A stretch of 64,000 nucleotides of DNA from Megalonaias nervosa. Its lineage: Eukaryota > Mollusca > Bivalvia > Unionida > Unionidae. A model generated the notes under the pieces. The model was not told where the DNA came from, searched no databases, and saw only the letters and a program-made list of their open reading frames with translations. Shown piece after piece: positions 12,195-24,174 of the stretch. Location of the stretch: contig JAECUM010013009.1 in assembly GCA_016617855.1 (NCBI GenBank), positions 62,001 to 126,000 on the forward strand. The letters are read 5' to 3'. Every line of letters begins with the position of its first letter. Position 1 is the stretch's first letter. Position numbers and translations under genes: made by a program.

Positions 12195-12502
12195 AATAAT
12201 AATAACAATAATAATATTAATAATAATACTTTATTTATGGAGGATGACTCATTAGTCAAATACTATTCTCCCTTGAGGCCCTCTTAAGGAGAGTGTAATA
12301 ATGTGCATTGTATGAAAGATAACAGTAATTACTGTTTATTTTAACATGTTTAGTATTAAAACACTAAATTCCATTATTTATTAGAAACACATACATGCTC
12401 ATGATATCTCTTCTTAAATATTGTAATATTTTCAGGTGATTTTATATGTAGTGGAAGCTTGTTCTACAGAACTGTACCAGAGTATTGGAAGCTCTTTTTA
12501 AA

Positions 12503-15423
12503 TTACTCTGTTCCTGGTTTTGGTGCTAGAAGGTTTCCATGTGATATTGATCTCAACTGGTATTGTGTTGAAAAAGGCCTGAATAAGTCCTGAAGATACT
12601 CTGGTGTAGTTCCATGTAGACATTTATATACAAGAACTGCCTTGTGAAAATCTATCCTGTCATATATTGTGAACCATTTGAGTTCTGAAAACAATGTTTT
12701 TGAGGGATGATCAATAGCTGCATCTAAAATTATGCATGATGCTCATTTCTGAAGTTTAAAAATCCTGTCAAGCTGAGATTTAGCACAGTTTCCTCATACA
12801 TTTGAACAATAATCCATTGTTGGAAGAATATATGACTTGTAGTATAGATTGTGCGTTTCCATTGGTAAATATTTCTTGAGTCGGGCAATTTTAGATGACA
12901 GTGTTTTACAAAGCTTATCAATATGGTCATTTCATAATAAATTATTATCTACGGACAAACCAGCTTTTCATGTTTGACTTTTTCAAACTGATGATCATTT
13001 ACTGCAAGAGACAGTTCTGTTTCCCAACCTGTGCAGCTTTTGTGATGTCCCCAAAATCATACATTTTGTTTTACCTTCATTAATTACCATCCTATTTTGT
13101 TGTACCCAGTTCTGGACTCTAATATGGTCTGAGTTTAATCTATTTTGGATAACTTCAGTATCAGAACTAGATGTATACAAGGTTGCACCATCTGCAAACA
13201 AATCTGTATTTGTGGATTCATTATTTAATGGTAGATCATTGATATAGGTGAGAAAGAGGAGAGGGTCTAAAACTGAGCCTTGAGGGACCCCTGAATGAAT
13301 AGTGCGAGTTTGAGAGCTAATATTGTGAATGCTTATTTGTTGAGACATTTGGTTTAGGTATATCTAAACCAGTTTAAAGAAGGATTGTTGAAACTGTAAC
13401 AGTTCAACTTTTGCAGCAGAATTTCATGATCAACAAGATCAAAGGCTTTCTTGAAGTCAAGGAAAACAATCCCAGTCATATGTCCGTTATCCATTTCCTT
13501 CAGCCAAAGATCAATAAATTTGATAAGTTCTGTTTGTCACGAGTGGTACTTTCTAAATCATGACTGTGCTTTATGAAATAGAGAGTAAGTTTAAAAAAAT
13601 TTATAGACCTGGATGGTTACTTGATTTTCAAATAATTTCAACAATACAGGTAGAATGGATATTGGTCTGTAATTCTCTGGATCTTCCTTTTCTCCTTTCT
13701 TAAAGACAGGTGTAACCTTTGCACATTTCAATGTTTTTGGAAAATTACCACTCTTATACTTAAGTTTATGATATGCGTTAATGACTTTGTTATTACTGGT
13801 GCAGCAATTTTAAGAATTTGTGGACCAATACCATCCAAACCAGATGATTTATTAATATTCACATTAATGAGCAAATCAAAAACATCAGCTTCACTAGCAT
13901 TAGCTATTGAAAAATAATTATCAGGAATTTTAGCTCTTGTAAATGACAGAAGAGCATCAAGTTCAATTGGTATGTTAGTCTGGTTCTGAATACTGTGACT
14001 GGAGATGCTTATGGAGAAATTGTTGAACATTTCCACAATGTCTTGTACAGATGTTGCTACATAATTGTTTTCATAAAGTCTAGTAGGAAAACAAGTGTTC
14101 ATGGGTGGGTTCAGCTCTTTTAGATGCTTCCACAATGTCTTGATACTCTTACTTTCATCAACAGCCTGTTTATAGTAGTTCTCTTTTGCCTTATCTATCA
14201 GGTGCTTAGCTTTATTCCTCCACTTTCTATAGTTTTTCACGTCTTTTTTCTTGTGGTAATTATCTCCTGGGTGTCTGGCCTCATTGATTTCAGGGGTAAT
14301 CCATTTTGGTGTTTAACCCTTTTTCTTTTAATTGGGGCATGCTTTCTAAGGCTGCAATGAATATCCAATACTATTTGTCTAAGGCAGTGTTGACATCAGC
14401 TATATTGCAGACTGACTGGAAGGGTTTGCAAACTAAATCATTTAAGAACTTTTCCTCATCAAACTGTTTAAAGTCCCTATATTGTATTTCAATGTGTTGA
14501 CCATTTCTAGATGATTTCGGAACATGTCTAGTTATACAGACTGGATAGTGATCACTCAGTGCATACACTGGCACATTAATTTCACTTATGTTTTCAGGTT
14601 TATTAGTATAGACATGATCAATGATAGTAGCACTTTTATCTGTTACCCTAGTTGGGGTGTTAATTAATTGAGTAAAGTTGTAAATTTCAAAGTTACCGAT
14701 CCATGTTAATGGTGGAGTTTCATGTAGTCAATGTTAAAATCACCTAATATGATAGTTTCTAATTCTTCCTTTAGTAATGCTTTCTGAATTTGCACCTCAA
14801 ATCTATCAATCCAATCAGCTGTGGAACTTGGTGGCCTATAAACTGAACGTAAGAGTAATGGCTTTGATTGGGCAAGGGTTACTTCAATCCAGATACTCTC
14901 CACCCCAACAGTCTCTAGATCAACACGTCTGTTATAACTAATGGAACTATCTACATAGAGAAGAACACCCCCACCTCCCCATGGATTCCCTATCTTTTTT
15001 TTCAGAGTCGAACCCCTGTATTTGGAAAGCCAAATCATCAGTATCATCAGAGAAAAAGGTTTCACACAGACCCAGAATACTGACTGATCAACTTTGCTGT
15101 AACAATAATTTAATCTCATTCAGTTTAGGGAGGATGTGTTGAATATTTAGGTTGACTACTTGCAGAACTCTTTTGAGGAGGCCAAACACATGACAATTTT
15201 GATCAGAGGATTGATTTTCAGACAAGGTAGTATGCAATGTATTGTTTTTAGACTTAACAGATTTCTTTTTATCACCTTGATCATTTACATAAACATATGA
15301 AGAAGATAACATACAAGATCCATCTGTTGTACCATGACCACATTTAGTAGAGTTGGATACATGGGAATGTTCAATATGAGACTGATTTACATACCTGCAA
15401 GAAGACGTTGATATATTAGACAC
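12503..15423 (-). pseudogene. LINE ORF2 (endonuclease-reverse transcriptase), decayed
   Basis: This was the replication protein of the LINE; it would nick DNA and reverse-transcribe the element's RNA. Endonuclease blocks: 'VVNLNIQHILPKLNEIK' (~15,150), 'GGGGVLLYVDSSIS' (~14,960), 'IILGDFNIDY' (~14,740) and 'LSDHYPVCITR' (~14,550). RT blocks: 'SSGLDGIGPQILK' (~13,840), 'VFLDFKKAFDLVDHEIL' (~13,460), 'SGVPQGSVLDPLL' (~13,280), 'YINDLPL', and 'DLFADGATLY' (~13,190), where the catalytic FADD has become FADG. C-terminal block: 'VLVYKCLHGTTPEYL' (~12,620). The frame is broken in at least five places, so no functional protein can be made. Confidence 0.9.
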
Positions 15424-15859
15424 TTGAGGAGCCTCAGAGGGAGAAGTAACTTTAACAGTATTACATAGTTGTTACATGTTAACAAGTTGCACTTTGTACA
15501 CAAATCAGATAGTGCCTGAAACCTGTTTACAGAATTATAATTATTACATTGAAAAGCATACACATATTTTAATGCATTTTGTTGCTGGATATGTGTTGCA
15601 TAGGCCTGTATATCACTGCCTTCTACCTATTGGTATGTGCACAACTTTTGGTCATGTTTTCCATGCAGACACCACTCAACAATACAAGCAATTTTCTGAC
15701 TCATGCCTAAGCCCTTTTGTAAGTCTTATGTACTGGTCCATATTCTTAAGAAGCAAGGCAGTACCTCTGTTGGACAAGTGGATTCAGTCTCACTGGTATT
15801 ATTGTTGGTTCACTGCTACCTTAATTGTCTCTGAAGATGGTTCTGTATTGCAAAACAAA

Positions 15860-16052
15860 GAGTAATTGGAAATTTTCACACAACATACTTAGGGTATCAT
15901 TTAGTGGAGTCATAAGTACATCCCTTCTTGGTGGTAGACCTGATATGATTATTTTACACTCTGTGTTTTTGAACCTGATGGCATACAAAAAGCTTTCACA
16001 ATCATCCTCAATGCCCTTTAAAGATTGGCCATTACTGTAATTATTGCCACCA
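15860..16052 (-). pseudogene. LINE ORF1 fragment, SGNH-esterase-like
   Basis: The minus-strand frame starts 'LLIGGNNYSNGQSLKGIED' and continues 'FKNTECKIIISGLPPRRDV', 'NDTLSMLC'. The GGNN block corresponds to the GGND block of SGNH hydrolases, a domain known in ORF1 of CR1/L2-group LINEs. The element starts exactly here, so the GDS nucleophile block lay upstream and was lost by 5' truncation. The 3' remainder of ORF1 (to about 15,430) is too decayed to read. Confidence 0.6.
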
Positions 16053-16060
16053 ATGAGAAG

Positions 16061-17095
16061 ACATTATGGAGCCCTCCCTTGTAATATAATTCATAGTGGA
16101 CACTCACATTAGGGAGCCCTCCCTTGTAATATAATTCATAACTGACCCTCACATTACAGAGTCCTCCCTTATAATAGAACTCATTGTTGATCCTCACATT
16201 ATGGAGCCCTCCTTTGTAATATAATTCATAGTGGACACTCACATTAGGGAGCCCTCCCTTGTAATATAATTCATAGTGGACACTCACATTAGGGAGCCCT
16301 CCCTTGTAATATAATTCATAGTGGACACTCACGTTAGGGAGCCCTCCCTTGTAATATAATTCATAGTGGACACTCACATTAGGGAGCCCTCCCTTGTAAT
16401 ATAATTCATAATTGACCGTCACATTACAGAGCCCTCCCTTATAATAGAACTCATTGTTGATCCTCACATTATGGAGCCCTCCCTTGTAATATAATTCATG
16501 GTTGCCCCTCACTTTATGGAACCACCCCGTGCTCTAATAGACCCTCATGTGATGGAGCCATCCCTTGTGACACTTGTAATATAGAGTCATCCCTTGTGAC
16601 TATGTTACCCAGCCATTCCTTGTTGACCCTCACATTATGTAGACATCCCTTGTTCAATTATTCATTGTTTACCCTACTGTTAATGATCAACCCCTTGTGA
16701 ACCTCATAATATGGAGCCATCCCTCGTGACCCTTGTGTTACAGAGCCATTCCTTGTTGATCCTCACATTATGGAACCATCCATTGTTATAATTCATTGAT
16801 GACCCTCACGTTATGGAGTTATCCCTTGTGACCCTCATCTTACTGAGCCATTCTTTATGCAATAATTCATTGTTGATGCTCATATTATGGAGCCATCTGT
16901 TGTGACCTACATATTATTGATCCACCCCTTGTGGCCCTCATTTTATCCCTTGTATAATTCACTGTTGACCCTCGTGTTATGCAGCCATCCCATGTGTTAT
17001 AGTTCACTGTTGATCCTCATATTGTGGGCATTTCCTTATGACCCCTATGTTATGAAGCCATCAAACATGCTATAGTTCATTGTTGACCCTAACGT
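16061..17095. repeat. 45-bp minisatellite G, right part
   Basis: Continuation of the array at 11,700-12,194. The first ~450 bp hold near-identical 45-bp units (gtggacactc recurs at 16,231, 16,276, 16,321 and 16,366). To the right the units become shorter and more diverged. The 45-bp (15-codon) period keeps the minus strand open for 164 codons, which is an artefact of the repeat. Confidence 0.95.
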
Positions 17096-17331
17096 CATGA
17101 AGCAATCGATTTTGTTATATTTTTACTTTAATTCAAGTCCTGTTAATTCACTATGTTTTGCTGCATACCAATTTTCATCCGTTTTGCAGTTGCTTCAAAC
17201 CACAAATTTAATTGAAGACCAAATACACAACAATACCCCTGCTGGAACAAGAGATCCCTTTCCCCAATACACAATGAAATTGTCATTTTTCCTGAAACCA
17301 TGAAAACTGAATGTCACAAAAATTAATAAAT
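17096..17331. other. 3' flank of the RSAD1-like gene
   Basis: Lies just downstream of the stop codon of the terminal exon on the minus strand. A possible weak polyadenylation signal, ATTAAA, can be read on the minus strand near 17,125. No further feature was seen. Confidence 0.35.
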
Positions 17332-17620
17332 TCACATTAGCACATGGAAGTTTTTGGGGATGAGGTACTGGTGAGGGTTTGGGGTGGTGGTAGTGAGTGG
17401 TGAGGATTTGGGGTGGTGGTGGTGGTGAGGGTTTGGGGTGGTGGTAGTGAGTGGTGAGGATTTGGGGTTGTGATGGTGAGGGTTTGGGGTGGTGGTGCTG
17501 CTGAGTCCAAGTGTTAAGAAAGACATGTAAATACCTGTGATATTTTTCTCCAGAACATTCAACAGTTGTGCTATAATACTGTCCAGCACCATCAGGCCCT
17601 GAGAACTGGCTCTCAAACCA
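17332..17620 (-). CDS. RSAD1-like, terminal coding exon
   Basis: Acceptor 'gaattttag' precedes base 17,620. The first base completes the Ser codon (AG|T) split with the exon at 24,004. It reads 'GLRASSQGLMVLDSIIAQLL', matching the family's last conserved block (GLR...GL.VLDS.+..LL). After 'NVLEKNITG' the frame does not stop. It runs through a minisatellite coding for Thr/Pro/His-rich 'TTTPNPHHH...PKSSPL' units and ends at 17,332-17,334, giving an unusual tail of ~60 residues. Alternatively, a donor-like CAG|GTATTT at 17,535/17,534 would splice out the tail, but no later exon was found. The block up to 'NVLE' is secure; the tail is uncertain. Confidence 0.85.
17352..17510. repeat. ~54-bp G/T-rich minisatellite in the terminal exon
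   Basis: About 2.7 copies of a unit with 'gagggtttggggtggtggt' and 'agtgagtggtgaggattt'. The period is 17-18 codons, so the minus-strand frame stays open. The plus strand is rich in GG/GGGG runs. Confidence 0.9.
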
Positions 17621-17811
17621 CTAAAATTCATAAAGTAGGTAAACCTATGAGACTGAGTAAAGAATCACCAGACAATAATTTTACACAGTTTTTCCAAACC
17701 AAGAACACAGTTTACAGTTACTGCCTTGAAAACTTTTTTGTGGCACAAATGACCTGCTATATTGTAAATAATATTATGTCTCTATGTAAAATTCTCTTTC
17801 ACTGGTTAGAT

Positions 17812-18590
17812 ACTTGACCTTTTGCATCTGAAATCAATAGGTCTCTATCTCTTATTAAATGCAAGCCATCCACAAAATCTGGTCATGGCAAAAGACACAA
17901 AATGCTAAGTTACTGGCTAAAATATTTTCTTGCAGTAATGGTGACCTCAAACTTTGACTCCAAAACTGACAGGTGTCTTTCTGGTATCAAATGCAAGCCA
18001 TCCACAAAGTTTTGGTCATTTTTTTTAGCATAGGATTCAACTTATTATGTGGAAACAGTTATCCTTCTTGGATCCCTCTTACCTTGACATATAAAACCCC
18101 AAATCAACAGGTGTCTTGTCTGTCTCAAATGCAAGGTATGTGGTACAAAACTTGTTTTTTTTCCATCTTTCAGTACCTTTGATATTCTGACCCCAAGATG
18201 AATAGTTGTCTTCCTTGCCTCTGATCAAGTCATCCATCAAGTTTGGTTAAATTAAGTGATAAAGAGCTCAAGATTTGTGCAGAAGCCATTTGTCTTCTTA
18301 GAGCCACTGTGATCATGCTCTTTTTATCTTGACCTTGTCTTGAATGCAATCCATTTGCAAAGTTTGGTCCAAGTATCTGGTATACATGTGAAATTACTGT
18401 ACTGAAACAATTTTCTTTGTTCACTCCCTGTGACACTGACCTTTCACCTTTCCAGTCCAAAACTGATAAATTTGTTCCCTTCCCTAGATGCAAAATAAGT
18501 TTGGTAACTGCAGATGGCAGAAAATCAAGTTATCGTGCAAAAACAGCAAAATGGACAGAAAAATGGCCAACATCATAACACGGTGTGTTC
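17812..18590. repeat. degenerate ~120-bp tandem array, 'tgacctt' family, copy 2
   Basis: About 6 diverged units with 'cttgacc', 'ccccaaatcaacaggtgtc' and 'aatgcaagccatccacaaa'. It ends with 'acagcaaaatggacagaaaa' and 'cggtgtgttctgcc'. It lies in the last intron of the RSAD1-like gene. Confidence 0.7.
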
Positions 18591-18839
18591 TGCCTTATGG
18601 TGCACACATCAAAATAAGTACAAATGTTCAATGTAAAAATTTCCTGGACTAGTAAAAGTGAGACTAAAACAAACTGCCATGCAAATTTTTACAGAAATGT
18701 AGAGATATGGTAAAAGGAAATCTTTCTGCAGATAGGGCAGCGTTTTGAAATATTAGAACCTAGCAAGGGACTGATGCTCTACTGGCAAAAAAGATTTTCT
18801 TCCTTTTAAGTGCTGTGTGTTGAAACCACCTCTGATATT

Positions 18840-19045
18840 TTTAGCTATAACAAGATTTTTAAAATGGCCACAACAGCAGCAATACAGGAAGCAAGATTGC
18901 ATTTAGGACCAACATTATATTATAAGAAGTTGTTTGGTTAACACCCATGCTAATACAACCATCCATCAGGCAGGAGTAGCAAGATGAATATTTTGAAGAT
19001 AGTCGTCATGGTGGCAATAATGATTGTAAGACTAGTACTATTTTT
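18840..19045. repeat. degenerate ~120-bp tandem array J, left part
   Basis: Units carry 'taacaagattttcaagatgg', 'gccatggtggtcatattg' and 'gactagtactattttt'. The array continues at 19,367-19,698 and 21,509-21,780, split by a SINE and by a TA-flanked element. Confidence 0.7.
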
Positions 19046-19366
19046 GTCGTACTGCTCTGATGGCATAAGTGGTTAGAGAAATCATCTCGGATGCCGGAGG
19101 TCAAAGGTTTGAACCCCCACTAAATTATAACAAAGACTTATAAAATAGTACTAGCAGTTGCCTTGCTTGGTGCTCAGCATTAATAGGTTAGTGTTAGGAC
19201 TGGTTGGCCTAGTGGCAGGACAATGTGACTGGGTGGGACATGATGCTACATGTCTGCAGCATGATGCCCCAGTGTTAGACATCACTATAAGCTGCCACAT
19301 TGCAGACATCACAGTGATATGACAAAACTTGTTAAAGCTACATTAAAAATCCCAAAACAAACAAAC
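19046..19366 (+). mobile_element. tRNA-derived SINE, family B
   Basis: Second copy of the SINE at 1,639. A-box-like 'tggcataagtggttagag', B-box-like 'ggtttgaacccc', body 'aggactggttggcctagtgg' and 'aatgtgactgggtgggac', 3' end 'aaagctacattaaaaatccc' with an (AAAC)n tail. It has an internal duplication around 'catgatgc'. A probable imperfect target duplication, actattttt/actattttc, flanks it (19,037-19,045 and about 19,366-19,374). It is inserted into array J. Confidence 0.8.
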
Positions 19367-19698
19367 TATTTTCATCTATGATAAGAAATATTTTGGTGAA
19401 AACCCCATGTTGATAGATTCATCCAATAAGGTGCAGTGATAACAAGATTCTTCAGATGGATGCCATGGCGGTCATATTTGGTGTCATACTGACATAATTT
19501 TCTTCGAAGACCAATCAGACTTGAAAAGAAGTCTTCAGTGAAACCCCTTTTGGAGAAGCAATAACAAGATTTTCAAGATGGCTGCCATGGTGGTCATATT
19601 GAATGTCAGATTGGCACCAATTTCATTAGAATCCACCATACAACATAAGTCTTCTGTTGAACATTATGTCTATATGACATTCCACTCAAGTGTAGTTA
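19367..19698. repeat. array J, middle part
   Basis: About 2.5 units ('gataacaagattttcaagat', 'ggctgccatggtggtcatat') up to the TA target at 19,697-19,698. Confidence 0.7.
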
Positions 19699-21508
19699 CC
19701 GTATTTGCCACCCTATAAGATGATACTTCTTGACCAGAAAATCTTAGCTTTGTCTAATACTCTGAATTGACTTACGTATGGATTATGTCATCCAATCGCT
19801 TTATTGTATTTTCATATGGAAAATAATTCTCCAAAAGTATGAAAAATAATGCATGAAAAATATTTCATTTGGGGGAAGAGATCTTGTATGAAAAAATATA
19901 GGATCCCACATTGAGTATTTTACACATGCTCATCAGTATTAAAAATTAACATACATCAGATGTAATTGCACTAAAGCAGCATGCACCAGTAATGTATGTT
20001 GTATGTAATATACATTCTTTAAATTTGATTACATATGTGCGTTAGAATTGACAAGTTAGAAGATGAATAACCATGACAAAGACATATTCCATCACAATTT
20101 TCTTCTTGCACCTAATGATCAAATTAAACTTATGACCCATTGAGAGAGAGAGAGAGAGAGTGAGAGAGAGAGAGAGATGTCTTCATGATTAAAAATCTAT
20201 ATTGTTCACTTACCTGATGACTGATCTTCCTCATGTACAAGTGCAGTACCATATTCCATTATCAATTAATACCACTAGGTAAGTAATTCTTTCTAGTTTT
20301 TGTTGCCACTTCCATTATCCAAGAATCACATGGCTTTGTGGTGGTATTTACATGCTAATTAAATATACTACGGCTGTATTCAGTCCTTCTGAGCTAACAC
20401 CTGTTCGAGGTCAAGATTTGGCAGACCAGATCAGATCAGCGAGGCTACCAATAGGGAAATGAGGCTGACCATGGGTATTATGAATACTGGACCATATAAT
20501 GAAAGGAAATGTCAGGTGGTTACTCGAGAAAATTTCTCAGCCAGTGACATCTTTTGAACTTGCCGATGGAACTGACAGCAATTTAAAGTAACGTCTAGCA
20601 TGAAGAAAAATAAAAAAACAATTGCCGCTTGAGTACAGGAAGAGTACATGCACTTTAAAAAATCTTATCTGTTTGGAATGGAGAGGTCGTTCTACTTGCT
20701 AAGAAAATTAGACAGCATGCAAAATGGCCATTCTTGGAATTTAGCCTAAATGAAGCTATACAGATGTAACTATTGGGAATATTTAAACCCTGAAGGAGTA
20801 CGGTATATATTTTCATAGTTTATTTTTACTGTTTCATTTATTAATGTTTTCTCTCTTTGACAAAAGCTTCAGCTAAACAGGGACAACAACGTAAAAAACA
20901 ACAACAAAAACCAAGAACAGCTGAAATCTCTCTCTTTCTCTATCTCTCATATTTATCGGACCATATTTTGTTTGGATCACAAGGTGCAAGAAGAAAAATG
21001 CGATGGAATACATATGCATCCCTCTCTCTGTATCTCTCTTCTCCCCCCAAAAACTGTTGAAAGAGCATTTTAGCATTAATGATGCAATTTCCCCACTGTT
21101 GGTAATCTGAAATTGCATAAGTCATACTTTTAACATTTATGAAATCTGAAGTTATGACAGTTTAATTCCACACAGCATCGCATGTTAAATTCTATCTGTA
21201 ACTTGATAAATTTTCAGGTCAGTGTCACATTATGAAGCTAAAGGTACATAATACATTTAAAATACTTAGATAAACAAATTGGGTACTATTAGTTACATTT
21301 AATGATCCTGACCAGAAAGGTTACTGTCTTACAGATAGGCTAAAATTCATGATGCTGTGTGGAACAAAGTGAAAAAGACAATCTGAGGTATTGCTCTGGC
21401 TTTGTCTTTTACTCAGCATTGACTTATACATGGATGAAGGATTGAAAATCTGCCAAATTTGCTGATTCAACTTGTACTCCGCATCGACTTAAGAGCTGGC
21501 AAATACAG
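19699..21508. mobile_element. TA-flanked non-autonomous DNA element (pogo-like ends)
   Basis: A 1.8-kb insert in array J, bounded by TA at 19,697-19,698 and 21,509-21,510. The left end is CCGTATTTGCCACCCTATAA. The right end, read inward on the minus strand, is CTGTATTTGCCAGCTCTTAA. A second shared block, 'gctttgtct...attgactta...atggat', lies inside both ends in direct orientation. No transposase sequence was recognised. A (GA)n tract lies at 20,144-20,177. Both flanks are array J units, which supports the borders. Confidence 0.7.
20144..20177. repeat. (GA)n microsatellite
   Basis: About 17 GA units with one GT interruption. Confidence 0.9.
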
Positions 21509-21780
21509 TAAACAAGATTTCAACATGACTGTCATTTTGGCCATACTGGATATCACATCAGTACTATTTTTATTTAAAACCAACTAGATATCATAAGAAG
21601 TCTATTACCAAAAATCCCATATTGATATGACCATTTTTTCAGGTGGAGTTGCGATAACAGAATTTTCAAGATAGTTACAGTGGTGGTCATATTGGACACC
21701 CACATGGCACAATATACAGTTATGGCCAACTAGACCTTGGAATGAATGTGTGTGTAAAGTTTCAAATTAATCTTCCAAGT
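21509..21780. repeat. array J, right part
   Basis: Two further units ('aacaagatttcaacatgact', 'tcattttggccatactgga', 'catcagtactatttttattt'). Confidence 0.7.
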
Positions 21781-21940
21781 AGTTTAGGATTAATGATAAC
21801 AAACTTGAATTAATGACCAGAGGCTTATCTTGGAGGATCCAACTGTCCTACCTGAAGTACAAAGGCAGAGGCACGTAAAAGGATGACGAATAAGTAATAG
21901 GAACTGGTACAGAGCTGTAAAGCAAATGAATGGAAGACTT

Positions 21941-22177
21941 GGCTCTTCCTGGTGGAAGTAGGATGCAGGGGTTTTCTGCAAAGTTGACCTGGAGGATGCT
22001 CAATGCACAAGGGATATGAGGGACAGCATGGAAAACACAAGTGCAGACAATAAGCAAGGGCTCTTCCTGGTGGAAGTAGGATGCAGGGATTTTCTGCATA
22101 GCTGACCTGGAGGATGCTCAATGCACAAGGGATATGAGGGAGAGCATGGAAAACATAAGTGCAGACAATAAGCAAGG
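21941..22177. repeat. 118-bp tandem duplication
   Basis: Two copies of a 118-bp segment beginning 'ggctcttcctggtggaagta', at 21,941 and 22,059, with only a few substitutions. It is non-coding as far as can be seen. Confidence 0.95.
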
Positions 22178-22989
22178 CAGCAGAAAAAGCAATCTGTTGG
22201 ATCTGAGATGTGAAGAAAAGAACTGGTAGCCAGCACAGATGGGTCATGTCTAATCAACACTGTTTCTCTGCCATCATCTGGAGAGTGTACTGAGACAAGA
22301 AGCAAAGCACCTGGGTAAGGTTGGGAACTCAACTGATGAAGACCATGTAACCACAACACTGATAAAGCCATATTTTGATGGCAGATCAGCATCACTCCTA
22401 TCAAATAAAAGGGCCTTGAAACCAGGAGGATTTTCTGTAAAATTTTGTCAATTCTGTTTCTTTAAGAGTTTTCCAAATTTAGCATATGCTTTTGGTTTAA
22501 TTTGGGCAGAATAGAGCAATGAAATTTCAAGTCATTCTGGGATTCTTCTACTTTAAGGTCTTTCAATGCCAAACATCTCTGTTTATTTTTTTGGTTTTTA
22601 GCAACACACTTACAACAGACATAATTTTGTTAAATGAAGAGCAAAAAAAGGTACCCATGCCTATTCTTTTTTTTTTTCCTTTTAAAAATATGAAAAAATC
22701 TAATAAAGAAACATGTAATAAATGACATGACCAGCAAACAATGGATAAATTCTGTTTTCTAGATGCACTGTACATTTACAAACTGTGAACAAATGACAAA
22801 ACAACAATGGTATAAAGAATAAGCTAATAATTACTTTAATAAATTAAAGGATTAGAAAAATACAGAATATGAAGCTAATATGTGTAAAAACAGACAAAAT
22901 TTAATTTATTAACCAGTAATAAACAAAAACAAACAAAAGAGTTTAAAAAGTTTGACTTCAGAAACATGTTAGTATCAAGGTTGTCCATT

Positions 22990-23300
22990 TGTCCAGAAAG
23001 GTGCATCTTAGACTCTGGAACAAGCACTTGCCAATGAACTGGTCTCTGACATGTTCCTCTTTCTTTCCATAGAGTTACATGTTTTGCATTGTTTCAATCA
23101 TGCAATGACCTGATCAAATGTTTTTGAACTCTCTTCCTTCTTCTGCCTAAAATGGTGTATTTCAAATCATCAGTTTATTGGAGATCAAAATATTCATCCA
23201 ATTTCTGGCTTGTAGATTTATAATCAGGGTCTTCGCCATTGGATGTTAAGTATCAAAATGTTGTTGTACATCCATACTTGTACTTGTGTAGTGGAGAATG
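22990..23300 (-). pseudogene. retrotransposon gag-like fragment
   Basis: The minus strand reads 'SNGEDPDYKSTSQKLDEYF', then one stop, then 'DDLKYTILGRRRKRVQKHLI', 'RSLHD'. This follows the pattern of Gypsy-type gag/retrotrans_gag regions (G-DY..A..KL..YF.p......y.F..r.Q...E....). Frameshifts and stops are present on both sides and no pol was found nearby. The evidence is motif-like only. Confidence 0.45.
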
Positions 23301-24003
23301 TCTGTTTGTTATCAATGACTCCTTTTGCAACTAGGATCCATATTAAAGCTATCTTTCAACATTTTCATTTACTTGCAAACCAGTGGAATGCCACCATCTC
23401 CAAAATTATAACTAATTTTCTCACAGAAATGGCATTTGAAATGGATATCCACATTACCAATTTGTGCTTTTTGTGCCAATATCATAATCAAGGCAGAGAC
23501 CAAATGACAGATTTAACGACCAAATTAAATCATGTGTAATCAAAACATTGTCCTTTTCCACTCCTCTTCAAAGGAAGTTAGCTTTACAGGCCTTTTATAA
23601 TAAATATCAAGGGATAGAAGGGAAACAACTTCTACACATCTCCCAAGAAATGCTTCTATCACGCTGAATTAAAATTGCCCCAGATGTTCTAAAGTAAAAA
23701 AATATCCATCTGGTTGCTATGAAAGCCACACTAAACACAATTTTTACAGAAGATTGTATCAGAAACATTTCTGCCAAAACTAATCCAAACCAACTCAGCT
23801 GTTCTGGCTATGTAAAAAAAATTTGGAAAGGTTAGTGCACAAATGATGGATGCCATGACATTGGTAACATGATATGCAGCCTTTTGTAACTGTAACTGGT
23901 AAAAAAAGGAAATTTACTGTTTCTAAAGAAAGATAATTGTTTTACAAATTATGGTTATCATCTAATGAGATCTGATGGTAAATGTATGTCAGTTTTATCT
24001 TAC
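23301..24003. other. RSAD1-like intron, no recognisable feature
   Basis: AT-rich intron sequence with no repeat or coding signal. Confidence 0.5.
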
Positions 24004-24107
24004 CTATCATCTAGGTGAAGTAGATTGTTTTCCACCATACTTTTCACTTTTTCTGAATTTCCAAATACAGAAATAAGATCTTGATTCCTTGAAAGTCTGT
24101 TCCATCT
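24004..24107 (-). CDS. RSAD1-like exon
   Basis: Acceptor 'acttttcag' precedes 24,107; donor TAG|GTAAGA. It begins in phase 0 and ends with two bases (AG) of a split Ser codon. It reads 'RWNRLSRNQDLISVFGN', then 'SEKVKSMVENNLLHLDD', matching the family block W..F....L.DVFG.S..V......GLL.LD that directly precedes the GLR block. It joins the exon ending at 26,237 without a frame change. Confidence 0.93.
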
Positions 24108-24174
24108 CTGAAAAGTATATGTAAGGTGCCAACAGTTAAACAGTAGCCCTAGGCACAACAAAGTTTCATTCCAT

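Larger units (their letters stand above)
12195..16060 (-). mobile_element. CR1/L2-like LINE, 5'-truncated
   Basis: A non-LTR retrotransposon on the minus strand, 3.9 kb, inserted in minisatellite G. Its 3' end (left) is an (ATT)n-type tail after 'ccataaataaagtatta'. Its 5' end (right) breaks off inside ORF1. ACAT is present on both sides (12,191-12,194 and 16,061-16,064), and removing the insert rejoins 'cctcACATtatggagcc'. Domain order 5' to 3' is esterase fragment of ORF1, endonuclease, reverse transcriptase, C-terminal domain. It is dead through frameshifts and an altered RT catalytic motif. Confidence 0.9.

Noticed and set aside
15476..15865. 129-codon open frame on the plus strand
   Set aside because: It is antisense to the LINE remains at 12,195-16,060 and shows no recognisable domain.
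16018..16512. Open frame of 164 codons on the minus strand with repeated 'YKGGL' units
   Set aside because: It is created by the 45-bp minisatellite, whose period is 15 codons. There is no start context, splice site or non-repeat portion.
23243..23539. 98-codon open frame on the plus strand
   Set aside because: No family resemblance, and it overlaps the antisense of a gag-like relic.
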